18,243 nt of DNA from CAYQDR01 sp964416315 (GCA_964416315.1 CAYQDR010000098.1:1-18243), one strand, 5' to 3'; counted from the first letter of the stretch, positions 7,050-14,312 are shown. Notes: generated from the sequence alone by a model not told the origin. Translations and numbers: made by a program.

Positions 7050-8225
7050 ATGTACTTTCCTCAGGAGGAGTACGAGGCGCGGTGGCGCCGTGTCTACGAG
7101 GTGATGAACGCGCGCGGGTACCAGACGGCTGTCGTCTGGGGGCGATCGGCCGGGACGTACGAGCGGTGCGGCGACGTCCTCTACCTCACGAACTTCTACG
7201 GGACGGTGTCGGGCCAGGGGCTCGAGCGGACCGGCGCCTTCTCCGCGGTCATCCTCGTGGACGCCGAGGCGCCCGAGCTCCACGTCGGCGAGCCGGACAC
7301 GCCGCGTGACCTCCTGGCCACCGACCGCGTCGAGTGGGACTACGACCCCATGAAGAGCGTCGCTACCGCCCTGAGGCGACGCAAGATCGAGGGCCCGGTG
7401 GCGCTCGTGGGCACGGACTTCCTGCCCGTCAAGTACGCGCGCAGGCTCGAGGAATACACGCCGGGCATCGCGTGGGTGCCCGAGGACGATCTGGTGCAGG
7501 TCGTGCGGCGTATCAAGAGCCGGCGCGAGCTCGACTGCTTCCGCCGGGCGGGCGAGACCGTCACCGCCGGCCTCGACGCCCTCATCGAGGGCCTGGTCCA
7601 GGGCCGGACGGAGGCGGAAGCCGCGGCGGTGGCTGCCAGCGAGGTCATCCGGCGCGGCGGCAACCTCCACATGATCCCGGTGAACCACGGGGATCGCCTC
7701 CAGTACTGGTGCCGCGAGCCCCTCACCGGCTACAGTCAGGACGCGCCGAAGCCGGGAGACCTGGTGCGGGGCTGGGTCTACGGCCCGATGTACCAGGGCT
7801 ACTGGCTCGATCCGGGGCGGACGGCGGTCGCCGGTCGGCGGCCGACCCCGGCCCAGCGGAGCCTGATCGAGCGCACCATCCGGATCGTCGAGGGCGTCAT
7901 GGCGGTCATCCGGCCCGGGGTGCCGGTCCTGGACGTCGCGCGCCTCGGCGATCGGCTCGTGGAAGAGGCCGGCGGCGAGAAGGACCAGGCAGCCAAGATG
8001 TTCCCCCTGTACGGGCACGGCGTCGGGCTCTTCTTCGAGTGGCCGTACCTCAGCACCAGCTCCCTCTTCCCCCTGAGGGTCGAACGGCTCGAAGAGCACA
8101 TGGTGCTGGGCGTCGAGGCCTTCCTGGCCGAGCGCGGCGTCGGGAGCGCCGGCTTCGAGCAGAACATCATCGTTCGCGCCGACGCCAACGAGCTCCTAAC
8201 GACGAGCCCGACGGTCTGGTGGTGA
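7050..8225 (+). CDS. M24-family hydrolase (Xaa-Pro aminopeptidase/creatinase fold) with altered metal site
   Basis: This 391-residue protein has the two-domain M24 layout: an N-terminal creatinase-type domain (about 10-150) and a C-terminal pita-bread domain (about 160-391). The ATG at 7050 has GAGGAGG six bases upstream; the frame is open further back but runs through the HDAC gene. Of the five usual metal ligands, Asp254 (GYWLDPGRT), His323 (YGHGVG), Glu356 (GVEAF) and Glu370 (GFEQN) are present. The first aspartate of the usual (I/V)DxG strand is replaced, apparently by Val243 in GWVYG. Full dinuclear metal binding is therefore doubtful, and a creatinase-like or ectoine-hydrolase-like reaction on a small amide is as likely as Xaa-Pro peptide cleavage. 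It lies between an HDAC-like deacetylase and an amidohydrolase, which fits small-molecule amide catabolism. Confidence 0.9.
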   Translation: MYFPQEEYEARWRRVYEVMNARGYQTAVVWGRSAGTYERCGDVLYLTNFYGTVSGQGLERTGAFSAVILVDAEAPELHVGEPDTPRDLLATDRVEWDYDPMKSVATALRRRKIEGPVALVGTDFLPVKYARRLEEYTPGIAWVPEDDLVQVVRRIKSRRELDCFRRAGETVTAGLDALIEGLVQGRTEAEAAAVAASEVIRRGGNLHMIPVNHGDRLQYWCREPLTGYSQDAPKPGDLVRGWVYGPMYQGYWLDPGRTAVAGRRPTPAQRSLIERTIRIVEGVMAVIRPGVPVLDVARLGDRLVEEAGGEKDQAAKMFPLYGHGVGLFFEWPYLSTSSLFPLRVERLEEHMVLGVEAFLAERGVGSAGFEQNIIVRADANELLTTSPTVWW

Positions 8226-8235
8226 CCCGCGCGGA

Positions 8236-9870
8236 ATGGGCATGGCCACCGACCGGATCTTCAGGAACGGACGGATCCACACACTCGACGCCCGCGGCAC
8301 CCGGGCGGAGGCCGTGGGGGTCGTCGAGGGACGGATCCGCGCCGTCGGGACCCGCGAGGCCGTGCGGGCCGCGATGCCGCCTGGTGTCCCGGAGATCGAC
8401 CTCGGCGGCCGCACGGTCCTGCCCGGCTTCATCGACGCCCACAACCACTTCCTCGCCACCGGCGAGGCGCTCGGCGCGGTGGACGTCTTCTACCCACGTG
8501 TCGGTTCCATCGAGGGGCTGGTCGCGGCCATCGCGGCCGCCGCGGCCCGGACGCCGGCCGGCCGCTGGATCCGCGCGGTTGGCCTGAACCACGCCAAGTT
8601 CCCGGATGGCCGCCCGCCGACGCGGTGGGATCTCGACCGCGCCACCCGCGACCATCCGGTTCTCGTCCAGCACGTCTCCGGCCACTGGGCCCTGGTGAAC
8701 AGCGCCGCCCTCGCCACCCGCAGCCTCGACGAACGGACGCCGGACCCGCAGGGGGGACGGCTCGTCCGCGACGCTCAGGGGCGGCTGACCGGCCTCTGCC
8801 TCGACGCCGCCATGGGCCTCGTGCAGCCGGTGGCCGTCGACATCGGCAGCCACGGGCCCAACTTCCACGTCGAGGCGCTGCTCGACGAGCTGCTCGTCGA
8901 CCTCGACCGCGCCACCCGCGCCTATCTGGCGGCAGGGCTCACCACCGTCTGCGATCCCCAGGTGACCCGCCGGGAGCTCGCGGTCTACCGCGAGGCCCGA
9001 CGTCGGGGACGGCTCGGCGTGCGGACCGTCTGCATGCCGCTCTCGCACCAGCTCCACGAGCTCCGCGCCGTGGGGCTGGCCGGGCCGTTCGGCGACGAGT
9101 GGCTCGCGGTCGGGGGGATGAAGTTCTACGCCGACGGGACCCTCATCGGCGGGACCGCCGCCTTCAGCGAGCCGGATGCCGGGTGCCACGCGCCCGGCGG
9201 GCTGCTCTACTGGCCGCCGGACGAGCTCGCGGCCATGATCAGGGAGGCGCACGCCGCCGGGTGGCAGGTCGGCGTCCACGCCCAGGGCGACCGGGCCATC
9301 GAGATCGCCCTGGACGCCATCGAGCGCGCGATGCGAGCCGCGCCCCGCGCTGAGCCTCGGCATCGTATCGAGCACGCCGGGCTCCCCACGCCGACGCAAC
9401 TCGACCGGATCGCGGCGCTGGGGATCATCGCCGTCAACCAGCCGCGCTACCTCCACGACAGCGGCGACGAGTTTCTCAGGCGCCTCGGGCCGCGCGCCGA
9501 CCGCCTCCAACCGCTCCGCGACGAGCTGACACGTGGGATCGCGGTCGTCCTCTCGAGCGACGCGTTCGTCGCCTCCTACCGGCCGCTCGACACCATCGCC
9601 GCGTCGGTGAGCCGTCGTACCCGCGGTGGCGTCCCCATCGGCCTCGATCAGGAGCTGACGGTCGAGGAGGCCGTCCGTTGCCACACCGTGGAGGCCGCGC
9701 GGGCCATCTTCATGGAGGACCACCTGGGCTCGCTGGAGCCGGAGAAGCTCGCGGACCTGGTCGTACTCGACCGGGACCCCTTCGTCACGCCGCCGGACGA
9801 GATCCCGGACGTCCCGGTCCGGATGACCGTCGTCGGGGGCGAGATCGCCTGGCGCGCCGGCCCGGATTGA
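8236..9870 (+). CDS. YtcJ-like metal-dependent amidohydrolase (amidohydrolase family 3)
   Basis: This 544-residue enzyme has the size and layout of YtcJ/N-substituted formamide deformylase proteins. It has an N-terminal beta-sandwich strand set (residues 5-62), the metal-binding HxH at His69/His71 in GFIDAHNHF, the segment GMKFYADGTL, metal or substrate histidines in VGVHAQGD and HRIEHAG, the catalytic Asp in VLSSDAF, and the C-terminal ADLVVLDRDPF typical of the superfamily. Relatives cleave amide, formamide or cyclic C-N bonds in the cytoplasm. The start may be the ATG at 8236 or the ATG two codons later; neither has a strong ribosome binding site. It is the last gene of the plus-strand operon, ten bases after the M24 gene. 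The family is certain, the substrate unknown. Confidence 0.93.
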   Translation: MGMATDRIFRNGRIHTLDARGTRAEAVGVVEGRIRAVGTREAVRAAMPPGVPEIDLGGRTVLPGFIDAHNHFLATGEALGAVDVFYPRVGSIEGLVAAIAAAAARTPAGRWIRAVGLNHAKFPDGRPPTRWDLDRATRDHPVLVQHVSGHWALVNSAALATRSLDERTPDPQGGRLVRDAQGRLTGLCLDAAMGLVQPVAVDIGSHGPNFHVEALLDELLVDLDRATRAYLAAGLTTVCDPQVTRRELAVYREARRRGRLGVRTVCMPLSHQLHELRAVGLAGPFGDEWLAVGGMKFYADGTLIGGTAAFSEPDAGCHAPGGLLYWPPDELAAMIREAHAAGWQVGVHAQGDRAIEIALDAIERAMRAAPRAEPRHRIEHAGLPTPTQLDRIAALGIIAVNQPRYLHDSGDEFLRRLGPRADRLQPLRDELTRGIAVVLSSDAFVASYRPLDTIAASVSRRTRGGVPIGLDQELTVEEAVRCHTVEAARAIFMEDHLGSLEPEKLADLVVLDRDPFVTPPDEIPDVPVRMTVVGGEIAWRAGPD

Positions 9871-9913
9871 CGGCCGAGCTCCGCTCGACCGGATCGGCGC
9901 TTGACCGGGTCGC

Positions 9914-9940
9914 TTGCACGTAGGAGCCCTCCGGTATATC
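9914..9940 (+). promoter_or_regulatory. Possible promoter for the first phytanoyl-CoA-dioxygenase-like gene
   Basis: TTGCAC, a 15-base spacer and TATATC lie in the 155-base gap ahead of the dioxygenase gene. The spacer is shorter than ideal. The gap length argues for an own promoter, but this exact site is a guess. Confidence 0.3.
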
Positions 9941-10025
9941 TTCCCGCCAGGGTCGAGCGCCGATCTCCCCGGCGGCTGCCGTCAGAGCTCCACCCGGACG
10001 CGCGCTCGACCGGAGGTATACGCCC

Positions 10026-10859
10026 ATGTCCACCAACGTGCTCGCCAGGGTTACCGAACAGGACGTCGAGGCCTACCAGCGCGACGGAGCGGTCTGCCTC
10101 CGCGGGGTGTTCGACCCCTACTGGGTCGAACAGGTGGCCGCCGGGGTCGAGAGGAACCTCGCCGAGCCCAGCCCGTACGCCAAGTTCTACACACCCAAGG
10201 GCAACCCCGGCTTCTTCTTCGGCGACTACTGCAACTGGTCCCGGATCCCCGAGTTCCGGGCGTTCGTGCTTCACTCGCCGGCGGCGGCCCTCGCGGGCCG
10301 GGTGATGCGCTCCCGCACGGTGCGCATCTTCCACGATCATCTCCTGGTCAAGGAGCCCGGGACCCAGGAGCGCACCCCCTGGCATCACGACCAGCCCTAC
10401 TACTGCGTGGACGGGACGCAGCTCTGCAGCATCTGGTTGCCGCTCGATCCGGTCCCCGGGGACACCTGCGTGGAGTACGTCGCGGGCTCGCACCGCTGGG
10501 GGCAGTACTTCACGCCGCGGCGGTTCGTTGACCACCAGAACTACGACTACGAGCCGGGCGCTTACCCGTCGGTCCCGGACATCGACGCCGAGCGCGAGAA
10601 GTACCGGATCCTCAGGTGGGACCTCGCGCCCGGCGACTGCATCGTCTTCCACGGCCTGACCCTCCACGGAGCCCCGGGCAACCTCTCGCTCGAGCGGCGC
10701 CGGCGGGCCTTTTCCACGCGCTGGCTCGGCGACGACGCGGTCTACGCCGAGCGGCCGGGAAAGACCTCCCCGCCCTTCCCCGAGCTGGAGGGCTGGCTGC
10801 GGCCCGGTGACCCCATGGACCACGAGCTGTTTCCCGTCATCTGGTACCGCGAGGCCTGA
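10026..10859 (+). CDS. Phytanoyl-CoA dioxygenase (PhyH)-family Fe(II)/2-oxoglutarate oxygenase
   Basis: This 277-residue protein shows the facial triad of the PhyH family. The HxD is His120-His121-Asp122 in TPWHHDQPYY, the distal His is probably His214 in LTLHGAPGN, and the Arg that holds 2-oxoglutarate lies about ten residues later in the SLERRRR stretch. It should hydroxylate an unactivated C-H bond of a small substrate with O2, Fe(II) and 2-oxoglutarate. A GGAGG nine bases upstream supports the ATG at 10026. It stands 155 bases after the amidohydrolase and is followed by strong hairpins, so it may form its own transcription unit. A second, only distantly similar PhyH protein is encoded at 16631-17455. 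The substrate is unknown; bacterial relatives act on phytanoyl-type chains, ectoine, phosphonates and natural products. Confidence 0.9.
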   Translation: MSTNVLARVTEQDVEAYQRDGAVCLRGVFDPYWVEQVAAGVERNLAEPSPYAKFYTPKGNPGFFFGDYCNWSRIPEFRAFVLHSPAAALAGRVMRSRTVRIFHDHLLVKEPGTQERTPWHHDQPYYCVDGTQLCSIWLPLDPVPGDTCVEYVAGSHRWGQYFTPRRFVDHQNYDYEPGAYPSVPDIDAEREKYRILRWDLAPGDCIVFHGLTLHGAPGNLSLERRRRAFSTRWLGDDAVYAERPGKTSPPFPELEGWLRPGDPMDHELFPVIWYREA

Positions 10860-10865
10860 TACTAC

Positions 10866-10893
10866 CCGGAGGGGGCCCGACGGCCCCCTCCGG
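10866..10893 (+). terminator. Strong hairpin terminator after the PhyH gene
   Basis: A perfect 12-base-pair inverted repeat (CCGGAGGGGGCC and its complement) with a 4-base loop starts seven bases after the PhyH stop codon. There is no T tract, as is common in very GC-rich genomes. A converging transcription unit on the other side suggests it may act in both directions. Confidence 0.65.
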
Positions 10894-10913
10894 AGCCTCC
10901 CCCAGGAGGGGAT

Positions 10914-10934
10914 GGCGGCGGCAAAGCCGCCGCC
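10914..10934. terminator. Second perfect hairpin in the convergent gap
   Basis: GGCGGCGGC, AAA and the exact complement form a 9-base-pair stem with a 3-base loop, 20 bases beyond the first hairpin. The two together look like a bidirectional terminator between the PhyH gene and the leftward DUF1989/permease unit. Confidence 0.45.
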
Positions 10935-10967
10935 CGGAGCGGAACGCCGGGGCCGCGAGGCCGAGAG

Positions 10968-11221
10968 TCACGGGCGTGCGGAGGAATCGTTCCCGCGCGG
11001 GCGGTCGCCGATCACCGCCAGGCTGACCGCCACCTTCAGGGCGCTGAAGATGTGGGGGAGGGCCCACGGCAGCCGCACCTTCCAAAGATCCGCAGGGCGC
11101 CCGCGTCCAGTGACCGCGAGAGCTGCAGGAGCTCCGGCTCCACCGACTCGAGCCCCGTCACGGTGTTGACCACGATCGGGGAGAACGCGACGGTACCTCC
11201 GTCGTTCTCGGTCCATTCGAC
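10968..11221 (-). pseudogene. Decayed ABC transporter permease fragment (SsuC/TauC/nitrate type)
   Basis: Directly after the DUF1989 stop codon, and in the same frame, the minus strand reads VAFSPIVVNTVTGLESVEPE and then LLQLSRSLDAGALRIF. The frame then shifts and continues KVRLPWALPHIFSALKVAVS, then LAVIG. Together this is the cytoplasmic coupling loop and following membrane segment of SsuC/TauC-type permeases (usual pattern FPIVVNT...ARSLGAS...KVRLPAALP). Restoring a single T near 11082-11088 (ATC TTT TGG AAG) joins the two parts perfectly, giving IFWKVRLP. The start of the gene, including its first membrane helices, is missing, and the C-terminus degenerates after LAVIG to a stop at 10968. 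It cannot make a working permease. It suggests an ABC uptake system once lay here; no ATPase or binding protein remains in the window. Confidence 0.75.
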
Positions 11222-11839
11222 CTACCGCGGATCGGGCAAGGCGCCGACGACGAGCTTGAGCGGGGTGATCCGATCCCCATTGATCGGACTCAGATCCATC
11301 GGGCAGGACGAGACGGCGGCGACGACGTCGGTGACGGCGCGCAGCACGATCCGATCCCCGGCCTTCGATGGAGCGGGCTCGAAGTCGAATTCCCCATCGG
11401 GACGCGGCGGAGTGCGCATGAACACGTTGATCGGATCGGGGAGCTGCCACTCTTCGATCCGGTACGGGGCGAGCGCCTCGAGCAGATTCATCCGGCAACT
11501 GCGGTGGTCCGTGAGCCCGAATCGCTGGCGGTAGAGCGCCGGGCTGCACGCACAGAAGAAGAGGTCGTGGACGCCGACATCGTCTCGCACGATCTCGAAG
11601 ACGGGCTCCCGATTGTTGTCCACGAGCCAGTCGCCGACCTTCAAGGTCCAGCGGCGGAGCGTCGAGCGCGTCTGGTGGGGCGAGAGAAACCCCCGTGGAT
11701 CATCGCGCCGGATGGCCACGAAGTCGGCGACCTGAGAGCCCTCGAGGTCGATGATCGCCAGGTACTCATCCGTTCGGACTTCGATCGCGCCGCCGTGGGC
11801 AGCCGGCACGATGATCTCCCGGACCATCTGCTCAGCCAT
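11222..11839 (-). CDS. DUF1989 (urea-carboxylase-associated family) protein
   Basis: This 205-residue cytoplasmic protein fits the DUF1989 family from end to end. It has the opening strands (IIVPAAHGGAIEVRTDEY), GSQVADFVA, the HDLFFCACSP cysteine motif, the CRMNLLEAL segment, PINVFM and the SSCPMDLSPING motif. The clustered Cys and His residues suggest a metal site. In other bacteria a pair of DUF1989 proteins forms carboxyguanidine deiminase beside a urea-carboxylase-like enzyme. Here there is a single copy with no carboxylase nearby, so that role is not supported. The ATG at 11839 has AGGAGA about nine bases upstream. An inverted repeat lies about 47 bases ahead of the start. The permease remnant that follows hints at a former uptake operon. 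Related solo proteins have no agreed function known to me. Confidence 0.85.
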   Translation of the reverse strand: MAEQMVREIIVPAAHGGAIEVRTDEYLAIIDLEGSQVADFVAIRRDDPRGFLSPHQTRSTLRRWTLKVGDWLVDNNREPVFEIVRDDVGVHDLFFCACSPALYRQRFGLTDHRSCRMNLLEALAPYRIEEWQLPDPINVFMRTPPRPDGEFDFEPAPSKAGDRIVLRAVTDVVAAVSSCPMDLSPINGDRITPLKLVVGALPDPR

Positions 11840-12106
11840 GGAACCGGTCTCCTGTTCTCGTGCCTCTGGTAGAATCTAGGCACTCCAAACGCTACGTTTG
11901 CGAGCCCGCGTCCCTTCCCCGCGGCGCCGCCAGCCTGGCCAAGCATAGCCCACCCGGACGCGGCGCGCCAGGCGCGTGGGCGCCGAGCCCGTGGCGGCGC
12001 CCTCGGGACCCCGCCAGGGGCGTCCAGAACCCAAGGCTCCGGCGTGGCGCAGGGCCGGTCGGGGGCCGGGGGGCAGACTACGGCCGACCCGTCCGGGTGA
12101 GCCGGG
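11840..12106. other. Spacer between DUF1989 gene and the TRAP-operon remnants
   Basis: I see no gene here. The part next to 11839 must carry the DUF1989 promoter, but only weak boxes are visible. An imperfectly separated repeat GGGCGCC...GGCGCCC at 11978-12002 (7-base-pair stem, 11-base loop) could end transcripts arriving from the TRAP operon. The rest is GC-rich sequence without recognisable protein similarity. Confidence 0.4.
11886..11900. promoter_or_regulatory. Palindrome upstream of the DUF1989 gene (possible operator)
   Basis: CAAACG-CTA-CGTTTG is a perfect 6-3-6 inverted repeat, and one of the few AT-containing stretches in this spacer. Its position about 47 bases before the start codon suits a regulator site near the -35 region. 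No regulator gene lies in the window, so the role is inferred from position only. Confidence 0.4.
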
Positions 12107-12388
12107 TTACGGCGCGGTCCCGACGGCGATGACCGGGCGCGGCGGCGGCTCGGCGGCCAGGCCCAGCGACGCCAGCAGCCGCCGCACCGCGTGGGGCTCG
12201 GTCAGCAGGCCGAGCGCTGCGAAGCCGGCGAGCAGTCTGTGCCGGTTCCTGGGAGCGCGCCATGGCCGGTCCCTCGGCCGCTCCTGGGCCTCGGGCTTCG
12301 CGCGGGCGACCACCTCCGGCGGCACTTCGCGGAAGCGGAAGGCGGCGATCCGCTCGGGCAGGGCGGCGGACACGGGCGCGTCGGGCAT
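12107..12388 (-). pseudogene. Chimeric remnant: MmgE/PrpD-like N-terminus joined to a possible transposase tail
   Basis: This 93-codon frame begins eight bases after the DctM stop. Residues 5-31 (from PVSAALPERIAAFRFREVPP to VVARAK) match the usual opening of MmgE/PrpD proteins, which run to about 450 residues. The similarity stops abruptly near 12296. From about residue 52 (12235 to the stop) the sequence, including LLTEPHAVRRLLASLGL and AEPPPRP, resembles the C-terminal end of several transposases. The simplest reading is that an insertion or deletion event removed nearly all of a PrpD-type gene that belonged to the TRAP operon. The N-terminal resemblance is fairly clear; the transposase resemblance is weaker. 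The ATG has no good ribosome binding site, so a product is doubtful. Confidence 0.5.
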
Positions 12389-12395
12389 CGCCGGT

Positions 12396-13712
12396 CTACT
12401 TGACGAGCACGCTCGGCAGCCAGAGGGCGATCTGGGGGAAGAAGAAGACGAGGACGAGCCCGATGAGCTGGAGGAGCATGAAGTCGAACATCCCGCGGTA
12501 GATGTCGCGGAGCTCCCACTCGGGCACGACGGCCTTGAGGTAGTAGGCGGCCATGGCCACGGGAGGAGAGAGGAAGGCGGTCTGCAGGTTCACCGCGACC
12601 AGGGCGCCGAACCACACCAGGTCGAGCTTCAGCCCCTGGACCACCGGGAGGAAGATCGGCAGGAAGATCAGGACGATCGCGGGCCACTCGAGCGGCCAGC
12701 CGAGCAGGAAGATCACCACCATGAGGAGGGCCAGCAGCACCATCGGCGGGACCGGGAGGGCGAGCAGCGAATCGGCGATCATCGTGCTCGTCCCGAGCCG
12801 TGTGAAGACCGCGCCGTATACGTTCGAGGCCACCGCGAGGAAGAGCACCATGCTGGACGTCTGCAGGGTCTTGTAGACCGCCTCCCGGATGTTCGCGAGC
12901 GTCAGGCGCCCGTAGCAGGCCGTGAGCAGGACCGCGCCCAGCGCCCCCATCGCCGCGCCCTCGGTGGGCGTCGCCAGGCCGAAGAGGATGCTCCCCAGGG
13001 CGGCGAAGATGATGGCCGCCATGGGGACGATTCCGCCCAGGAACGCGACGACGATCTGGAGGTACGAGGTCGCGCGCTCCTCCCGCGGCAGGGGCGGCCC
13101 CAGCTCCGGCCAGATCTGGCTCTTGATCATGGCGTAGCCGATGTACAGGCCGGCGAGCAGGAGGCCGGGCCCGACCGCCGCGGCGAGGAGCTTCAGGATG
13201 GAGACTCCCATCACCGGGCCCATCACGACCAGCATCACGCTGGGCGGGATCAGAATCCCGAGGCACCCGCCCGCGGTGATCACGCCCGCCGATAGCCGCG
13301 CATCGTACCGGGCCTTGATCATGGCCGGGCCAGCCATCATGCCCATCAGCGTCACGGAGGACCCGATGATCCCCGTCGCCGCCGCGAAGATCGTGGCGGT
13401 CAGGAGGACCCCGAGATAGAGCGAGCCCCGCAGGCGCCCGAGGATCAGGCGGAAGGACGTCAGCAGCCGCTCGATGAGTCCCGCCTGCTCGAGCACGTAT
13501 CCCATGAAGAGGAAGAGGGGTGCCGCCGCCAGGACCTCTTCCTTCATCAGGCCGATGGTCTGGAACACCATGAGGTCGAAGACGACCCGGCCGAACCCGA
13601 TGTACCCGAAGACGACCGCCAGGATGATCAGGGTGAAGGCGATGGGGAAGCCGATGAAGATCGTGGTGAGGAGGGCCAAGAGGAGGACCAGGCCCAGGTA
13701 CTCGGGGCTCAT
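12396..13712 (-). CDS. dctM: TRAP transporter large permease subunit (DctM family)
   Basis: This 438-residue, strongly hydrophobic inner-membrane protein is the large subunit of a tripartite ATP-independent periplasmic transporter. It uses an ion gradient to import substrate handed over by the binding protein. It shows many membrane helices, the family segments FIGFPIAFTL, PLFLFMGYVLE, the GGCLGILIPPSVMLV hairpin region, ATPTEGAAMGALGAV and the late PLEWPAIVLIFLPIFLP, in the expected order and full length. The ATG at 13712 overlaps the DctQ stop by four bases (ATGA), a classic coupled arrangement. The frame is open back to 14177, but that part is the DctQ gene in another frame. It is the third transporter gene of the operon. 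Confidence 0.96.
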   Translation of the reverse strand: MSPEYLGLVLLLALLTTIFIGFPIAFTLIILAVVFGYIGFGRVVFDLMVFQTIGLMKEEVLAAAPLFLFMGYVLEQAGLIERLLTSFRLILGRLRGSLYLGVLLTATIFAAATGIIGSSVTLMGMMAGPAMIKARYDARLSAGVITAGGCLGILIPPSVMLVVMGPVMGVSILKLLAAAVGPGLLLAGLYIGYAMIKSQIWPELGPPLPREERATSYLQIVVAFLGGIVPMAAIIFAALGSILFGLATPTEGAAMGALGAVLLTACYGRLTLANIREAVYKTLQTSSMVLFLAVASNVYGAVFTRLGTSTMIADSLLALPVPPMVLLALLMVVIFLLGWPLEWPAIVLIFLPIFLPVVQGLKLDLVWFGALVAVNLQTAFLSPPVAMAAYYLKAVVPEWELRDIYRGMFDFMLLQLIGLVLVFFFPQIALWLPSVLVK

Positions 13713-14236
13713 AGCCGTCGCCCCGTCCGGGCCGCGTGGATGCTCTTGACGAACTCCGAGACGCCCTGGAGCAGCAGGAGCGCGGCGGTGACCGGCATCA
13801 CGGTCTTGAAGGGGTAGACGATCGGCCGCCAGGCGCTGGCGTCGGAGCGCTCGGCGAGGCGCCAGGAGTCCAGCGCGGCTTCCCACCCCGAGAGGAAGAA
13901 GAAGAGCATGCCGGGGAAGAAGAAGAAGAGGTACAGGGCGGCGTCGATCAGCCCCTGCCGCCGGGCCGACCACTTGGCGTAGAAGAAGTCGGTGCGGATG
14001 TGGCCTTTTCTGACCAGGCAATAGCCGGCGCCCAGCATGAAGTGGCTCCCGTAGAACATGTAGGACAGATCGTAGGCCCACAGGGTCGGGGCCCCGAAGG
14101 CGTAGCGGGCGATGACCTCGTAGGACAGGGCCAGCATGAGGGGAATGACCAGCCACCCGACGGTCTTGCCCGACCACTCGCTGATCGCGTCGATGATGGC
14201 GATCGCCTTCCGCACCGGCCCCGGCAGTTCGGCCAT
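13709..14236 (-). CDS. dctQ: TRAP transporter small permease subunit (DctQ family)
   Basis: This 175-residue protein has four hydrophobic helices (about 24-42, 55-75, 95-115 and 140-160), as expected for DctQ, which braces the large permease in the inner membrane. The segment VIARYAFGAPTLWAYDLSYM is the family's signature second helix and loop, and YCLVRKGHIRTDFFY matches the conserved HIRxDFF loop. The ATG at 14236 is preceded by GGAGGAGGG, and the family-like sequence begins there; 20 upstream codons in frame are not needed. It follows the binding-protein gene after a 97-base gap that holds a strong hairpin, and overlaps DctM by four bases. Confidence 0.94.
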   Translation of the reverse strand: MAELPGPVRKAIAIIDAISEWSGKTVGWLVIPLMLALSYEVIARYAFGAPTLWAYDLSYMFYGSHFMLGAGYCLVRKGHIRTDFFYAKWSARRQGLIDAALYLFFFFPGMLFFFLSGWEAALDSWRLAERSDASAWRPIVYPFKTVMPVTAALLLLQGVSEFVKSIHAARTGRRL

Positions 14237-14281
14237 AGATCTCCCTCCTCCGGGTCCTCTCGGACCGACTGGCAGATGAAC

Positions 14282-14312
14282 GGGAGGGCCGGGCACCGTG
14301 CCCGACCCTCCC
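14282..14312 (-). promoter_or_regulatory. Hairpin between DctP and DctQ genes
   Basis: A 14-base-pair stem with a 3-base loop lies 22 bases after the DctP stop. One pair is a C-A mismatch on the plus strand but a G-U wobble in the minus-strand transcript, so the RNA of this operon folds fully. It probably acts as an attenuator or RNA-end stabiliser, giving more binding protein than permease, as is usual for such transporters. Confidence 0.65.

Noticed and set aside
8167..9723. 518-codon minus-strand frame
   Set aside because: Antisense shadow of the amidohydrolase; no recognisable domain.
5518..9870. Firm naming of the operon as an ectoine degradation cluster
   Set aside because: The deacetylase is HDAC-fold rather than the known ectoine-pathway type, there is no typical regulator, and the M24 protein cannot be assigned by sequence alone.
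9901..9940. TTGACC at 9901-9906 as -35 box for TATATC at 9935-9940
   Set aside because: The spacer would be 28 bases, far from the usual 16-18.
11222..11839. Naming the DUF1989 protein as a carboxyguanidine deiminase subunit
   Set aside because: That enzyme uses two DUF1989 subunits beside a urea-carboxylase-like gene; only one copy and no carboxylase is present here.
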